Source: Cyclaneusma minus
Lineage: Eukaryota > Ascomycota > Leotiomycetes > Marthamycetales > Marthamycetaceae
Assembly: GCA_037179335.1 (NCBI GenBank)
Contig: JAKZHN010000053.1
Coordinates: 62,001 to 126,000 of the forward strand
Length of the DNA: 64,000 nucleotides
Reading direction: 5' to 3'
The position numbers were made by a program, and so were the translations under genes. The notes beneath the pieces were generated by a model. That model did no database searches and was not told where the DNA came from. It saw nothing but the letters and a program-made list of their open reading frames with translations. Below, piece by piece: positions 21,743-34,779 of this stretch. Each line of letters starts with the position of its first letter. The stretch's first letter is position 1.

Positions 21743-23581
21743 TTAAGCATAAAGCTTCTTCTCATAACTCTCCATCTGGATGCCACCTTCAAGCTGGGCA
21801 CTGGCACTGCGGAGTTCGAATCGGGTTGTGCCTTTCTCAACTGACTGGTGAAGCTCGAGCACGCTCTTGGTGCCCATGTCCTGCAGACTGTGACGCAGAC
21901 CAGCGGCCAAGTATGGGACGAACTTGGTGACAGAGCCGCGGTGCTGGACAGCACCTGCAACACCCTGAGCGACCAAGACAGAGTCGCCCTCGGAGAAATA
22001 TCTAGCAGTACCAGCATTCTTGGCCTGAGCCTCCGCCTTTGCACCACCTGCACCAGCCTTCTTGTCTTGCATGGCATCAATACTGCCCATACCTCGGTAC
22101 GCCTTGACCAATTTGCCTTCACGGCTGACGAAGGATGTACCAGGAGACTCAGTTGTACCGGCGAGGAGACCACCCATCATGACAGTAGAAGCGCCCATGG
22201 CAAGACCCTTCACGATGTGACCAACGTTTTGGACACCACCATCAGCCATGCAAGGCACACCGAACTTGGCAGCAAAGGAGCTGACATTGTAGACTGCAGC
22301 TGCCTGTGGTCGGCCAACGGCCATGACTTCTTGGGTAATGCAAGCACTTCCACTGCCCATACCAATGCGCAGGCCATCGACACCAGCTGCAATCAGAGTT
22401 GCAGCCTGCTCACGAGTGACAACGTTCCCACCAATCACATCAAGGTCGGGGTATGTGGCCTTGATGTATTTGACCATCTCGACCTGGTACATGCTGTTAC
22501 CTTGACTGCTGTCGAGAATAACAATGTCGAGGCCAGCATCCACCAACTTCTGTAGTCTGATCTTGTCGTCAGGTCGAGTGCCAATGGCAGCGGCACAGAT
22601 GAGCTGCTTGGACTGTGGCAGCTTGGAGGCAAGGGGGAAGTGGACGTTCTTGGTCAAGTCAGACCGCGAGACCATGGATACAAGGTTTCCTTGCTCGTCG
22701 ACGATGGGAAGCTTGCCCTTCTTGGACTTCTTGATGATCTCGTTGGCTTCGATCAGGGTCGTGCCGTACTTGGCGGTAACCAAGTCGGTGACCATGACTT
22801 GGGACACCTCCAGGCTCTCATCGTTTTCGAATTGGATGTCACGGTTTGTGACAATTCCAAGCAGTTTGGATCCGATCTTTCCAGTCTCTGTATCTCATGT
22901 CAGAAATGTTCAATTGCCAGATTGTCAAACAGATGTGAATGATTTTGCAACAGATCATAAAGAGCATAGATGTTATTCCCCATGACTTTTCAGTCGATAC
23001 GGATGAACGAAAGTTAATTAAATTTTTCCTAATCATGGAAGCAGGGTAGCAGGAGAACGAGGAAATTCAGAGCACGAACCTGTGACGGGAAAACCGCCAA
23101 AGCCCCACTTCTCTTTCAGGGCCTTGACTTCACCAACAGTGGTAGTAGCAGTGAGCACGACAGGGTCAAGGATGAAACCATTTTCATAGCGCTTGACCTT
23201 CTGCACCATCTCAGCTTGCTCGTCGGCAGAGCAGTTGTGGTGGATGACACCAAGACCACCCTGAAGCGCCATGTGGATGGCCATCTCGTGCTCAGTCACA
23301 GTATCCATGGGCGAGGACACGAAGGGAGTCTTGAGGTGGATGCGCTTGGTGACGGGCGAGTCGAGGACGACATCTGAGGCAGGGAAGCCAATGTAGCCTG
23401 GAAGGACCAGGAAGTCGTTGTAGGTGAGACCGCCGTGCTTCTCAGAGTCGAGCAAGCTCTTGATGTCGAGCCCATCTGCGTGCGCATACTCGGACTTCAA
23501 GGCCTCGACGGCCTTGGTGTAGTCCATGATCTCGCCAAAGAAGGGCGACGAGGTCTTGGAGACGCCGTTGGTGGCAGGCAT
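21743..23581 (-). CDS. Inosine-5'-monophosphate dehydrogenase
   Basis: Exons 23080-23581 and 21743-22887 (192-nt intron) encode 548 residues, the usual fungal length. It catalyses the NAD-dependent oxidation of IMP to XMP, the committed step of guanine nucleotide synthesis in the cytosol. Seen in the protein: LTYNDFLVLPGYIGFPASDV at the N terminus, FVSSPMDTVTEHEMA, tandem CBS domains (~residues 130-250; LGIVTNRDIQF follows the splice), and the catalytic loop GMGSGSACITQE with the nucleophile Cys near residue 350. MADGGVQNVGHI and the flap residues follow. The start chosen is MPATNG at 23581; the frame stays open upstream but without another convincing ATG. There is no sign of a second, resistance-type copy or a mycophenolate cluster. 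Confidence 0.96.
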
Positions 23582-24512
23582 GGTGTCTGAGGTGTGAAAT
23601 TGAAAGAGGCGCAGAAGAGAATGAATTCGGAGTATAGTCGATGCGGAAGGCAATTGATGCAAATATATGTCGACGGGTTGAAGTTGCCTCCTCCCAGAAG
23701 ATGAGGGAAAAAGATCACACTTTTTTGGATCGCGAAAAATTGAATCTATCGTGGGGCAGCCAAACCGGCGCTAGCGACATCCCTGCTAGCTCTGTTCCTA
23801 ATCGATAAGCAGCGACTCGCACGACCTACAGCTTCAATGTTCCCCCAAGAGACGGGCCCACGATTACAGTTTCCCCCACGAGACTCTGCTGAACCGAAGT
23901 CTTGGATTGGTTTTGATGTCCAGAATGCAAGAGATTTAATTTTTAACGATGAGGAATGGCTTGGTGCACAAGCTACCATGGGCTTTGAGGCTTCAATTGT
24001 TGTCGTTTTTGATTAACAAGCTAGGCGGTTTGCAACTTCACGAGAACAAGCACGCAGCACATCAAGCATTGGATTTAGAACCCATGGGTTTGAAGCGTGC
24101 AGTTCAAGCGGCCGACACATGATGCCGGATAATCCAGGCACCACTACGTCATGCGGCTGGGCCACACACTGCCCATGGCAACCAGACCGCGGTCGAGTAC
24201 ATCAATTGATGTAAACATTGGGATGGAACATCGTGCGGGATAGCTGCACCCCTCCTATCAAGCAACATTTGAAGCTCTGCGGAGATCCTCACGCTTTCGC
24301 AATCCCGCAGTTCCGCAGTTCCTGTAGCTGGCAATTCTCAGCCCTCCTACTCTCAAATCTTCATTTGCTCGGTGCGGCAGCTCCAGTCTGCTGTGCGGTG
24401 TTTATCTACGTCGTACAAACCTCACCTCCCGCCCTATGCCGGAGTTATGATTCTGTCAGTCACTGCGCACTGAGAAATTTCGTCCGTACTCTACTGCAAG
24501 CCTCGACGTGCG
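23582..24512. promoter_or_regulatory. Divergent promoter IMPDH / IQGAP
   Basis: These 931 bases separate the divergent IMPDH and IQGAP start codons. No ORF is supported. CT-rich tracts precede the IQGAP start, as is common in fungal leaders. Confidence 0.45.
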
Positions 24513-27500
24513 ATGTCTAGCCACAATTCGTTCCATCACACTTCAGCATCCACATCGTCCGCCACCCCATCCCGGCGACACCTCTCCAACACTTCGACCG
24601 CATCCTCCAACTACACGAACTCTTCGGCCGCCCCGCAATTAAGCCGCACGACCACGCTGTCCTCCGACAATGAATCGAGCATAAGCCGCCCGCAGTATCA
24701 ACACAAACGTGGACTCAGCGAAGCCTGCAGCATGGCGCCATCCGCTCCCAAGGACCGCTTTGCGAGCGCGCTCAGCGCCTTCGAGACAACGCCTGACAGC
24801 ACATACAAGAACACGCGTCGCGCATTGCGATCTCTGCCAGAGGCGCCAGCTGCGTCTCCCCCAAAGAGCTCACCGTCGCCTGAACCTCCGAGAAGCGCGT
24901 CACACTACAGGGGCTACAGTCTCCATGTTCCCTCTACATATGCCGCAGAGCCAGAGCTTCCTTTGCGACCCAGTCTGGCACGCCCTCATACCATAAGCGT
25001 CAGCCGAAACGACTCACTAGGTCGAAGTTCTGGTGCCCTTGTAAGAGGCCATAGCGACATCGCAGGCCAGCCAAGCTCCCCATTGGCGCCTGACCTCCAG
25101 GATCTCCAGAAATCCTCTACCGGTCACCTCAGAACACTTTCAAAGTTAGCTGAGGCTGCGTCACCTGATGCTTTCGTCATCAAGACTCCCGACCAGGAGG
25201 TGACTGGACTCCACGGCCGGCGCAAGCTACAGAGATCGGACGGCGCTCGAAGTGGACGCAATGCTGTTGCCATGATGGGAGCTGGCGGCTTTGGGTGGGG
25301 CGGTGGAACATGGATGGACAAGCAGCGACAGTTCTTGCAAGCTTACGAATACCTATGCCATATCGGTGAAGCTAAGGAATGGATAGAAGGAATACTCAAC
25401 AACAAGATCCCGCCCATTGTGCAGCTCGAGGAAGCTCTTCGGGATGGCGTTACCTTGGCAGAGGTTGTGGAGGCTCTCAATCCCGACCGCCGATTCAGGA
25501 TCTTCCGACATCCGAAACTTCAATATCGACATTCCGACAATATCGCCATCTTCTTTCGTTATTTGGACGAGATTGAACTGCCTGACCTCTTCCGTTTCGA
25601 GCTTATTGACCTTTACGAGAAAAAGAACATTCCAAAGGTCATCTATTGTATCCACGCGCTGAGCTTGGCTCTCTTTCAGAAAGGCATTCTTGACTTCAGG
25701 ATTGGAAACCTTGTCGGAAAGCTTCAGTTCGAACACCATGAACTTGAAGAGATGCAGAAGGGCCTTGATAAGGCTGGTGTCAACATGCCAAGTTTCGGAA
25801 ATATGGGTGCAAACTTTGGAGTTGAGACGCCCCCAGAACCAGAGCCAGTGGAGTCCGAGGAGGAGCGAGTTAATCGCGAGCTCCAGGAAAATGAAGACAC
25901 TATCCTGGACCTTCAGTCACAAATGAGAGGAGCCATTGTACGACTGCACCTCACAGATACAATGCAACATCTCTGGGATGAGGAGGAGACCATCGTCGAC
26001 CTTCAATCAAGGATACGAGGTGACTTCACTCGGCAGATTACGGAATATCGACTCAATATGCGAAAGTTTGCCATCAATCTTCAAAGTGCTGCTCGAGGAT
26101 TTGTGGTGAGACGACGAGAGCTCGATAGAGAAGCGTTCTGGGAAAGCCGAGAAGGAGAAGTCCTCATGTTGCAGAGCCTCTTGCGAGCGAAGAAGGCACG
26201 AGATGAACTACGCCAGTTGAAAACTCACCTGCGCGCGGAATCTCGTGAGGTCACCGAGTTGCAAACCGCTGTTCGGGGCTACTTAGCAAGAAAAGACATG
26301 TATGCTCAAAGCAAGGAGGTCAAGCGCACTTCAGCACCGGTGACAAAGCTTCAGGCTGCTGTCAGAGGCTTCATGGTTCGAAAGCGTGTCTCAGAGCAAC
26401 AGAAGGAGATCAGGCTCACCTCGGCCCCAGTGGTCAATCTCCAGGCTGCAATCCGAGGTCTAATTTTCCGAAAATTTACCTCAGAGCAGCGGAAGGAGGT
26501 CAGGCTCGCCTCGGCACCAGTGAAAAATCTCCAGGCTGCCATCAGAGGTCTAATCGTTCGAAAACAAGCTTCAGACCAACAAAAGGAGGTTAAGCTCACC
26601 TCTGCACCAGTGGTGAAGCTCCAGGCTGCTATGAGAGGTCTAATTGTTCGAAGACGGGTCTCAGAGGACCATAGCAAACTGTCTCGAGACGAAGCCGTGA
26701 TTGAAAAATTACAGGCTGCAGTGAGAGCCATGTTGACCCGCAATCGGATCTCTTATCAGGTCGAATCCCTAGAAAACCTGGCATCTACATGGACAACTTT
26801 CCAGGCAGTTGCAAGGGGTGGGCTGACCCGCACTGACATCCGACAGACCAAGCAAGAGTTGCAGAGCCAGTCCAGAGCCATAACCGACCTACAATCCCGA
26901 GTCCGAGCAAACAATGTCCGAGAGACGGTTTTGATAGCCGTATCAGCGCTCGAAAAGGAAGGGCCCTTAATCTGCGACCTGCAAGCAAACATTCGGGGTA
27001 TGATGGAGCGTTTAAGGCTAGCTGTTGACTATGAATGGCTAGAGGCTTCCAGCGCCGAGATCCAGAGCTTGCAATCGTTCGCCAGAGGTTCGCTGGTCAG
27101 AAGGGAAAACTGGGAACTTCTCGAGCAGCTTGCGTCTCAAGAACCATCGATCGTGCATTTCCAACGTCGAGCTCGGCTTTGGAACCGAGATGACTCTATT
27201 GCTGCTTTTCAATCTCGCGCCAGGGCTGCGCTTGTCCGCGCCAAGTTCAAGGAGAAAAAGCGGTATTACAAGCGGAACATGGAGAAGGTGGTGAACATAC
27301 AGAGGTTTGTGCGGGCAAGGTTCGAAAGCGATGCCTACAAGAGTATTACCAAGGATCCGCACCCGAAGGTCAACCATGTCAAGATGTTCGCACACATCCT
27401 GAATGACAGCGATCTTGATTTCAACGAGGAAATCAAATTTGAGGACTTGCGGAAACAGGTTATACAACAGGTCCGCCAAAACGAGCTTGCTGAGCAGTAC

Positions 27501-29857
27501 ATCAGCCAGCTAGACATCAAAATTGCATTGCTCGTCAAGAACAAAATCACCATAGATGAGGTTGCGAAGTACCATAAAAAAGGACCCGCTACCGGCTTCT
27601 TGACCAATCCACGCATGTCAACTCAATTCGATCTGAAGGCGCTCAACAAGAACTCTCGCCAAAAGCTGGACAAGTATCAAGAACTGTTTTTCACGCTCCA
27701 GACTCAGCCGCAATATCTAGCACGTCTTTTCAGAAGAATCCGGGAAGTAGGCACAGCGGAGAAGGACTGCAAGAAGATAGAAACACTTATGATGGTTCTG
27801 TTCGGCTACGCCCAGAAGAGCCGCGAGGAATATTATCTGCTCAAGCTCGTTGCACGCTCGGTCAAAGAGGAGGTCGACTATGCTCCATCTCTCCAGGATT
27901 ACGAGCGCGGCAACTTTTTCTGGACCAAGCTGCTCTCCAACTACACGAAGTCACCCCGGGACAGGAAATTCCTGCGTGATTTTCTGGGACCCTTCATCCG
28001 CGAGCAGATTGTCGAAAACGAAGAACGCGATCTTGAGAGTGATCCACTTCAAATCTACAAATCACTCATCAACGAGGAAGAGCTCAGAACAGGCTGTCGT
28101 TCCGAAAGACCAGAGGTACTGGACACGGATCCAGCACTAGCCATTCGCGACCCTGATGTGCGGCAAATATTCATCGACAATTTAGGAGACCTTCGTGAAG
28201 TCGCTGACCTATTCATTGCGCACTTTGGGGAATATCTTCATAGGATACCCTATGGCGTCCGCTTCATCGCGTCGCAGCTCCTTGAATCGTTGACCCTGCG
28301 TTTCCACACCGTGAGACCGGAGAAACTGCACAGAATGGTCAGCGCTTGGCTCTGGAAGTTCTACTTCTCGCCTGCATTCACGGCCCCAGACAAAGTTGGT
28401 ATAACGGAAAAGCCCCTGGCCCCTCGGCAGCAGCGTAACCTTGCTCAGCTTGGCAGAGTCGTGTATCAAGCTGTCGTGGGCAGAGACTTTGCGGAGGACT
28501 GCCCGAATTTGGCTCCACTCAATGCATATCTCCAAAAGCCAGTCCAAACGATGAGTGTTATGTTCAAGAAGATAATATCAGTCCCTGATGCCGAAAAGAC
28601 GTTTGGTATTGACGAGTTCAATGATCTCTATGCCACAGGCAAGCCGACTCTGTACATCAAGCTGCCCGATATTTTCGCTATCCACAATCTCGTTCTGAAT
28701 GAGGTTGCCACAGTCTGCCCAAGCAGAGACGATGCTCTGCGGATTATCTTCCACGATCTTGGAAGTGTCAAGAACAACGAAACCGAAATGCTTGGTGTTT
28801 CCTCCTCAAACGAGATACAGTTGACACTGATACCGAAGCTTCATGACATCGAAGACCCGGATGCTGAGATCAAGGCACTTTTCATGGAGACAAAACGCTC
28901 TGTCCTCTATGTCATTCGAGTGCAGTCCGGGAAAGACCTGATGGAAATCTTCACCACCCGGCCTGACCACACTCATCAGGAGCAGTGGGCCAAAATCGTC
29001 AAGGAGGAATTCTCAGACCACTCCCGGGGTGCATACCCAGACACCCAACACACGGTGGATATCGCAGCCATGTCCTTTCGGGAGGTGAAAGCTACGGCAC
29101 TTCAAGGCATACTAGACCTAGAAGCTGCAGGACTAGTGACGCAGGATAACAATTATCAAGATATCCTCGATGCTATTGCTATTGATGTCCGCACGAAGGG
29201 TTTCAGGCGTCTCCAAAGGGGGGAGGAAATGATGGGAGTTCGCTTGACCCTGAAAAATCTCCTCGAAAAGAAAGATTACCTGGAGTCACAGCACAAAGCC
29301 TTTGACGATTACATTGAGTCAGCCATGATGACGCTGCAGAAGAAAGGGTATGTTTCGACCTCCCTCGCCCCCCTTCTCGTCTTTGAGACTGCCCAGTGGT
29401 GGTTGTGCGACTCAGTTGTCCTGATGCATATTATTTGAGTCTGAAAATGCACTAACCATCTTCCAGAAAGAAACGCTTCCTGCTGCCATTCACCAAGCAA
29501 TACAACCACGAGCGTGAGCTGCAGCGGTCCGGTCGTGTGCCCAAGTTTGGCTCTTTCAAGTACTCAGCCAGAGCGCTCTCTGATAAGGGCGTATTGGCTT
29601 CATGGGAAGGCTATGCGGAGCGCCAATACGAAAAGATCAACCTTACAATTTCTTGCGACGAAGTTGGTGTGTTCTTTATCGAGGGTACCATGGGCAGTAT
29701 CCAGATCCCGGGTGCCAGCGCTCAGGTTACTATGGACGACCTGCTACAGGCACAGTTCAACAACCACCAGTTCATGGACTTGTTCGAAGGAACTCTGAGA
29801 TTGAACGTCAACTTGTTCTTACATCTGCTTTACCGAAAGTTCTACCGCAGCGAGTAA
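24513..29857 (+). CDS. IQGAP-type Ras GTPase-activating-like protein (Rng2/Iqg1 family)
   Basis: Exons 24513-29347 and 29467-29857 (119-nt intron) encode 1741 residues. Residues 1-260 are a Ser/Pro-rich disordered head. A calponin-homology domain follows at ~270-395 (YLCHIGEAKEWIEGILN, LRDGVTLAEVVEALNPD). IQ motifs fill ~470-935, including four near-identical 30-residue units (~595-720). The RasGAP-related domain lies at ~1050-1350 (ETLMMVLFGYAQKSREEYYL) and the RasGAP C-terminal domain at ~1500-1735 (KKRFLLPFTKQYNHERELQ spans the splice). In yeasts these scaffolds assemble the actomyosin ring, binding actin through the CH domain and calmodulin or myosin light chains through IQ motifs, and they lack GAP activity. 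Confidence 0.95.
26303..26670 (+). repeat. 90-bp coding tandem repeat of IQ units
   Basis: Four consecutive 30-residue units read KE(V/I)(K/R)LTSAPVVxLQAA, then (I/V)RGLIVRKxxSEQQ with minor changes. DNA identity between units is high, whereas the flanking IQ motifs are diverged, so the block appears to have expanded recently. Confidence 0.85.
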
Positions 29858-31450
29858 GATGCTCGCAAAGACGACAGTCTGGAAATTGTTTGCAGAAGCA
29901 CGGCTGGGTGCTCACGAAAAGGATGAGGATGATGCATTGATGAATCGCATACGACATATGGTGTTTCTGGTATTCGGTTTCGCGGTGTTTGAGCTCCGGG
30001 CTCTTACCGACTCAGTGTTCTTTGAAGTTGCATGTTGATACGCCCCTGCTGCATGGTATCTGGCGTATGTGCTGCTGCATCGGGGTGTTATGACTGGCAT
30101 TTATGGCGGTTATGCAATTACGCTGTTATGCAAGGAGTGAGGCGATGCTTTGCATTACAGGCTACTATCGTTCGTGCTCTTGTATAGTTTGCACATAATG
30201 GTTTTTTCAACGGTACATGAAAGCGGAGGATAAATGACACACACAAATACTCATGGTGGTATAGCCATGACCTACAAAACAAACCCCATGGGTGCCCAAA
30301 GAGTGCATAAAGAACTGCTCGTCATTGTGGCTTTTGATCCTCCCCACTGCCCTTCGTCTGCAGACGCCGCCGTTTCCTCAATTTCCATAGGTAGTCGCGA
30401 TCTCATTGTATCGTATGGCCAAATTCAGGGTCGCTCTCTCGTTATGTGACAGAACATAGGGGGCCGCCGCTACCATCGAAATCATCTCCAAACCCAACGA
30501 AGACCACCAAACCCAAAGACCAAAAATCCAATGAGCCCGTGTCTAACATCCCATCTCTACAAAACCTCACACGATAAAATCCATCCCCATCCCCTTCCTC
30601 TCGCCCCCATACATGATTGCCACCCACCAATAAGCCGTGTTACACCAAGCCACCGTCCCCGCCCTCGCGCCCTCGCGCCCTCGCCCCATCGAACCCCCAC
30701 GAGATATCCTTACCAACCAACCACAGCCCTCCAAATACCATCACACAGACGCCCAGAAGCGCCCAAATCGCCCTTCCAGCGCCCTCTCAAATCGTCGACG
30801 TGCGACAAAACGCTCGCAATTCTCCAAGGAAAGACACCGATTGGTTGCCAAGACAGCAGATGTGAGATTTTGGGACCGGTGGGGCGATGGTGAGGGCGCC
30901 GGGGAAGGGGATCCGCGACGAATTGGTGCTGTGGTGCATGGTGGGTGGAGACTTGGGGAGGGAGGAGATCAAAGCACTGAGCAGTTGGTTGATGGGAAAG
31001 TGTTACGAATTGGGCGCACGAATACGAGATGGAAGGGCGAGTGCATGAGGGGCGGTCAAGCGTAGAGGGGCGAAGATAAATACAGCCTATGGGGGGCTGA
31101 GAAAAAGGTGGAAATGGTTTTGTTGCGAGTCGATGATGGAGGGCGCTGTAAGAGGGCGCTGTTAGTGTATTCTGTTGTGACCGACGCTGTCGATGTATCG
31201 CTTTAAGATGGGTGGAAATGCTGCTCCAAGAATAAATCCGGGACGGACAGCAGAGTGGGAGGCAGGCCAAAGTGACGGTGGTGGGCGGGCACACCGGACA
31301 CAATTGTGCTGCATTTGACACAAGAGCCTCGATGAGCAAGTGTTAGGGGAAGAAGTTCCAATATTACGGATAAGTGTCTATGTACAGGTAATGTATGGGT
31401 CCTATGTACAACCACCGCTTCCTCTTTTCTCAATTTCTCGACACTAGGCA
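29858..31450. other. Intergenic region, CT-rich in part
   Basis: Between two convergent genes. Bases ~30450-30830 are strongly pyrimidine- and C-rich (CCCTCGCGCCCTCGCGCCC near 30660). The long frames there (30531-31339, both strands) are compositional and have no domain resemblance. Nothing else is supported. Confidence 0.5.
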
Positions 31451-33171
31451 TTAAGTCGAGCTGATGGGCTGCTTGCTGAGGGTCTGCTTGAAAGCCTGGA
31501 GAGCTGTTGCCGGTTCTGTTCAACAATTAGTATTTGTTTTTCTTAGGGATACGTCAATATCGGACATGGCAACAACTCACGGTAGTAAGGAACCTCGTGA
31601 CCAGCCTCGTAAACTTGCAACCAACTGAAGTTATCCACCGTCTTGTACAGACCACGGCTGGTTCCATCAACGGTATAGTCCTGTAGCTCAGCAGCGTTGA
31701 ACTCTGCGGTGCCGTTGAATTCGACCAAGTTGGCAACGTTGAATCCACCAACATAGTTGCAGATCCAGTCGGCGTCACCGTGGAACAGTAGAACCTGGAT
31801 GCCAGACTGCACAACCGTGCTGAGAGTGGGCAAGAATGAGCGAGCATCATCGCCAGTTGAGCTGAACTTGACATAAGGTCCATAGGGACACTCTGACCAG
31901 GTGGAGTTGGCGCCAATCGCGTTCATGACGGATTTCTTCGTAATGTAATTTTCGTAAGTCGAGGGTGGATAGGGGTCGTTCGCCGGCTCGCGAATGTCAT
32001 AGGCATCAAAATTTCCGAGCGAGCCGATTGGGTTCTCGATAACTTTGGCACAAGTACTGTCGCCAGATATGCATGCAGAGTTGTTGCCGGTGATACCAGT
32101 GCAGTCTGCGAGAGCCGGGGCGCATTGTTCCGTGTAAGCATTCATGTAGGAGTTGTACGAGGCTTCCGTCTTGATGATTTGGTTGTAGGAATTGTTGTAG
32201 GAGTAAGTGACATAGGCCTCGTATTGGACCAAAGCATCGTACCAGCCGTTGTTAATGCCAAGTGCAACGAGGTCGATCTTCTCACCGGTGACAGTACCAG
32301 CGTCGATGGCCGCGTTCTGCGTCTGGAAGTAGTCGGCGAATTCGGGACCGTAGTGACCTCCGTAGGATTCCGTGAAAAGACCAAAGTCGCGGTTCTCGTA
32401 CTCAGGGAATTGGGCGTAAAATGCTTGCAGGAGGGTCCAAACGTAAGGAGCTGCAGTCACGGTGGAGGTCACATCATCTGTACCGTACGAGAAACCAACG
32501 CCGATCGGTTGATCGACGTAGATCATGTTGGCATACTCATTGTAACTGTAAGGGTTCAGTGAAGGCTCCGATGATCCATTGTAGAATTGGCAAGGACCAT
32601 TTTCCTGGAGGGGAATCAGCACAATGTGTCAAAAGGAGTTACATCAAGCATATCTCCAGCTGCCAATGCGGGCCACAGAACATGTCAAAAGTGTATATGA
32701 GAAGCTAGCTCGTTGAGACCAGTTTCGAAATAGACGCGGTTTATAGACTGTGTGCAGTCCACAATACGAAAAGACATACCTGGAAGAGACCAATCATACT
32801 ACTGCAACCAGGACCGCCATTGAGCCACATGGCGAAGGGAGCGGTGGTGGGGTCATCCCTGGATTCAAAGAACCAGAACCACATGCTACGCAGAAAGTCA
32901 GAATTTCGGCCAAAGAGCAACGATCCTGGCCTACATACTTCATGTTGTCGCCAACCGAGAAATAGCCCGAGTATTGGTTTACTCCTTCGGTCGTCTCGCA
33001 GATACCAGAGTTCGTGACATAGTCGAGGGTAGAGTTGGTGGCGGCATGTTCAAAGATAGTATGGGTCACACCATCGCGTTCGACGTAGGAGCGCTTGTCC
33101 TTGCGAGCAGCTGGAGCAGCGGCAGCGGAAGCTGCAAGTCCAGCGACGAGGGCGAGGCCGGAGAACAACAT
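31451..33171 (-). CDS. Secreted serine carboxypeptidase, carboxypeptidase S1 type (S10)
   Basis: Four exons (32939-33171, 32780-32885, 31581-32604, 31451-31515) encode 475 residues. Residues 1-19 are a signal peptide followed by a short basic propeptide. S10 signatures: MWLNGGPGCSSMIGLFQENG spans intron 2. The catalytic serine lies in TESYGGHYGPEF (~193), the aspartate in HGDADWICNYVGG (~392), and the histidine in AGHEVPYYQP (~449), split by the last intron. TESYGGHYGP and GHEVPYYQP are the forms used by the carboxypeptidase S1 subgroup. Several NXS/T sites are present. It would be an acidic, broad-specificity exopeptidase in the secretory or extracellular space. Confidence 0.95.
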
Positions 33172-34779
33172 GCTGGAAGATGGCAAATGAGAGAGGGACC
33201 AAAGGACCACAGAGAATAGAAATTGCTCAAGTTCGGCCACTCGAGAAAAGGAATGAAACGAGTGGTAGGTCGGGATGGTGGAAAAAGGGGATAGTAGAGG
33301 CGAGCGGACAAGTGTGTTATATACTGAGCATGGCCTTGGCTGTAAAGCTCAATTACTATCGACACTTGTTGATCGTGTTCAAGCCGAGAATGCACCAAGG
33401 GCCGTTGAAGACAGATCGGATTTCCCCAATGATAGTCAAGAGCGACCCACCTCCTTTCTTCGGCTTGGCGATAGTGTGAAGAATGAGGAAGGCGTATGGA
33501 AGGATCCTCAATTTCCATGCATGATGCACCAGAGCCCATCATCACGTAGCCGCCGAAGCAGGCCTGCAGACGCGATGATGCACCATCGAATTGGGGCAGA
33601 ACAGAGGAGAGAAGGAACACCTAGCTGAGTAAACCATCCATTTGTGCTAGTCCCATGCTCGAGGTAGGCCTGGCGCGGGAGAGCCGTCTCGTCGATTTTT
33701 GCAAGCCTTGGATGTCGCGATAGGGTGTGGTGTTAGAATGAGGAGCACAAATAAGCGGTGTCCATTGCGCCATCTTCGACAAGTGAAGCTGGAGAGAGGG
33801 AGTCGTAAAGACATAGCAGCCTCTGCATTGTCGTTTAATTGCAGGGCCACACTTAGACCAGCACTGTGCAAGTCACGAGGCCGTGAAGAGATGAGCTGCG
33901 ATGGTAGGAACAGCGAATGGCGGAGGGAGTCTTGCTGGTTGCTGCGTTGCAAGTTGCAAGAAGTGGATCAGAGAGTGTTTTTCGCAGCCTTCACCTTCCC
34001 CTTTCAGGTTTTGCCGATGATTAGCCGACTGAACTTCCTCCTCGGGCATCTCGACAGCTCGACAACTTTCATCTGGAATTCGGCCGCAACAAATTCCGTC
34101 CCCGCCATGTCTGACTATTTGAGTGTAACGCCTCAATGCGATGCACGATATATCTCTCCGAACGATCCATGCATTCTTGGCCGCCGAACAATGTGCCGCC
34201 GAACAATGTGCCGCCGAACAATGTACCGCCTGCCGCCCGAACCCAAGCTTGAGCTGGACGGCACATACACCGAATGCTGATGACAGCCACAGGAATATGT
34301 ATCTCCTGACCGTACCCAAGCCCAGAGCCTCCCACCTTCTGTCTCGAACTGTGGCTTACCGCCGACCACTGGATTAGGCTCTCTGCTCGCCACAGTTTCT
34401 TGGCCTCTTTCTATTGCGGGGCTCCATAACCTTCTCCATACGTTGCTGACAGTCTTAAGGCTCCCGAGCTGCCATACCTGCTCTCTTAACTCTTGGCTCG
34501 TCGTAGCGATCTGCAGATGGCTTGCGGCTCCCAGCGGTAGCCACAAATGGCGTCTGAAATGTAGGTACCTACTTCCTAGAACATCGACCAATTCTGGCGG
34601 TTGGAGATGTGAAAAGCACAACAGGGTCTTCTCTCATGTTTCGGACGACGGACTCGGTCCATTCACAATGTTGCTCTTCATAAGTGAAACAGACCACATA
34701 AGTCTTTGGAGGGATCGGACTCCGCTCAAGCCTTCCGATGACAACATCTGATAGCCGTAGAGACACTCTCCATACCTGT
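33172..34779. other. Intergenic region
   Basis: No gene is supported in these 1608 bases. They include the carboxypeptidase promoter (~33172-33330) and a 15-bp triplicate at 34181-34230. A frame of 193 codons at 33699-34280 lacks domains and runs through that repeat. Confidence 0.5.
34181..34230. repeat. 15-bp tandem triplicate
   Basis: CCGCCGAACAATGTG occurs at 34181 and 34196 and, with a final A, at 34211. It is a simple short tandem array without spacers. Confidence 0.8.

Noticed and set aside
21743..23581. Second, drug-resistance IMPDH copy of a mycophenolate-type cluster
   Set aside because: Neighbours are housekeeping genes, and the sequence looks like the ordinary single IMPDH.
30531..31339. 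Long overlapping ORFs on both strands
   Set aside because: They follow a pyrimidine- and C-rich tract; the translations are Pro/Arg/Ser low complexity with no domains.
31581..32604. Apparent altered active site in the carboxypeptidase (TESYGG, GHEVP)
   Set aside because: These are the normal forms in the carboxypeptidase S1 subgroup of S10; the triad is intact.
34181..34230. Possible CRISPR-like repeat
   Set aside because: The 15-bp units are directly adjacent without spacers, and the organism is a fungus.
33699..34280. 193-codon plus-strand frame
   Set aside because: Runs through the 15-bp tandem repeat and has no family features; both strands are open equally.
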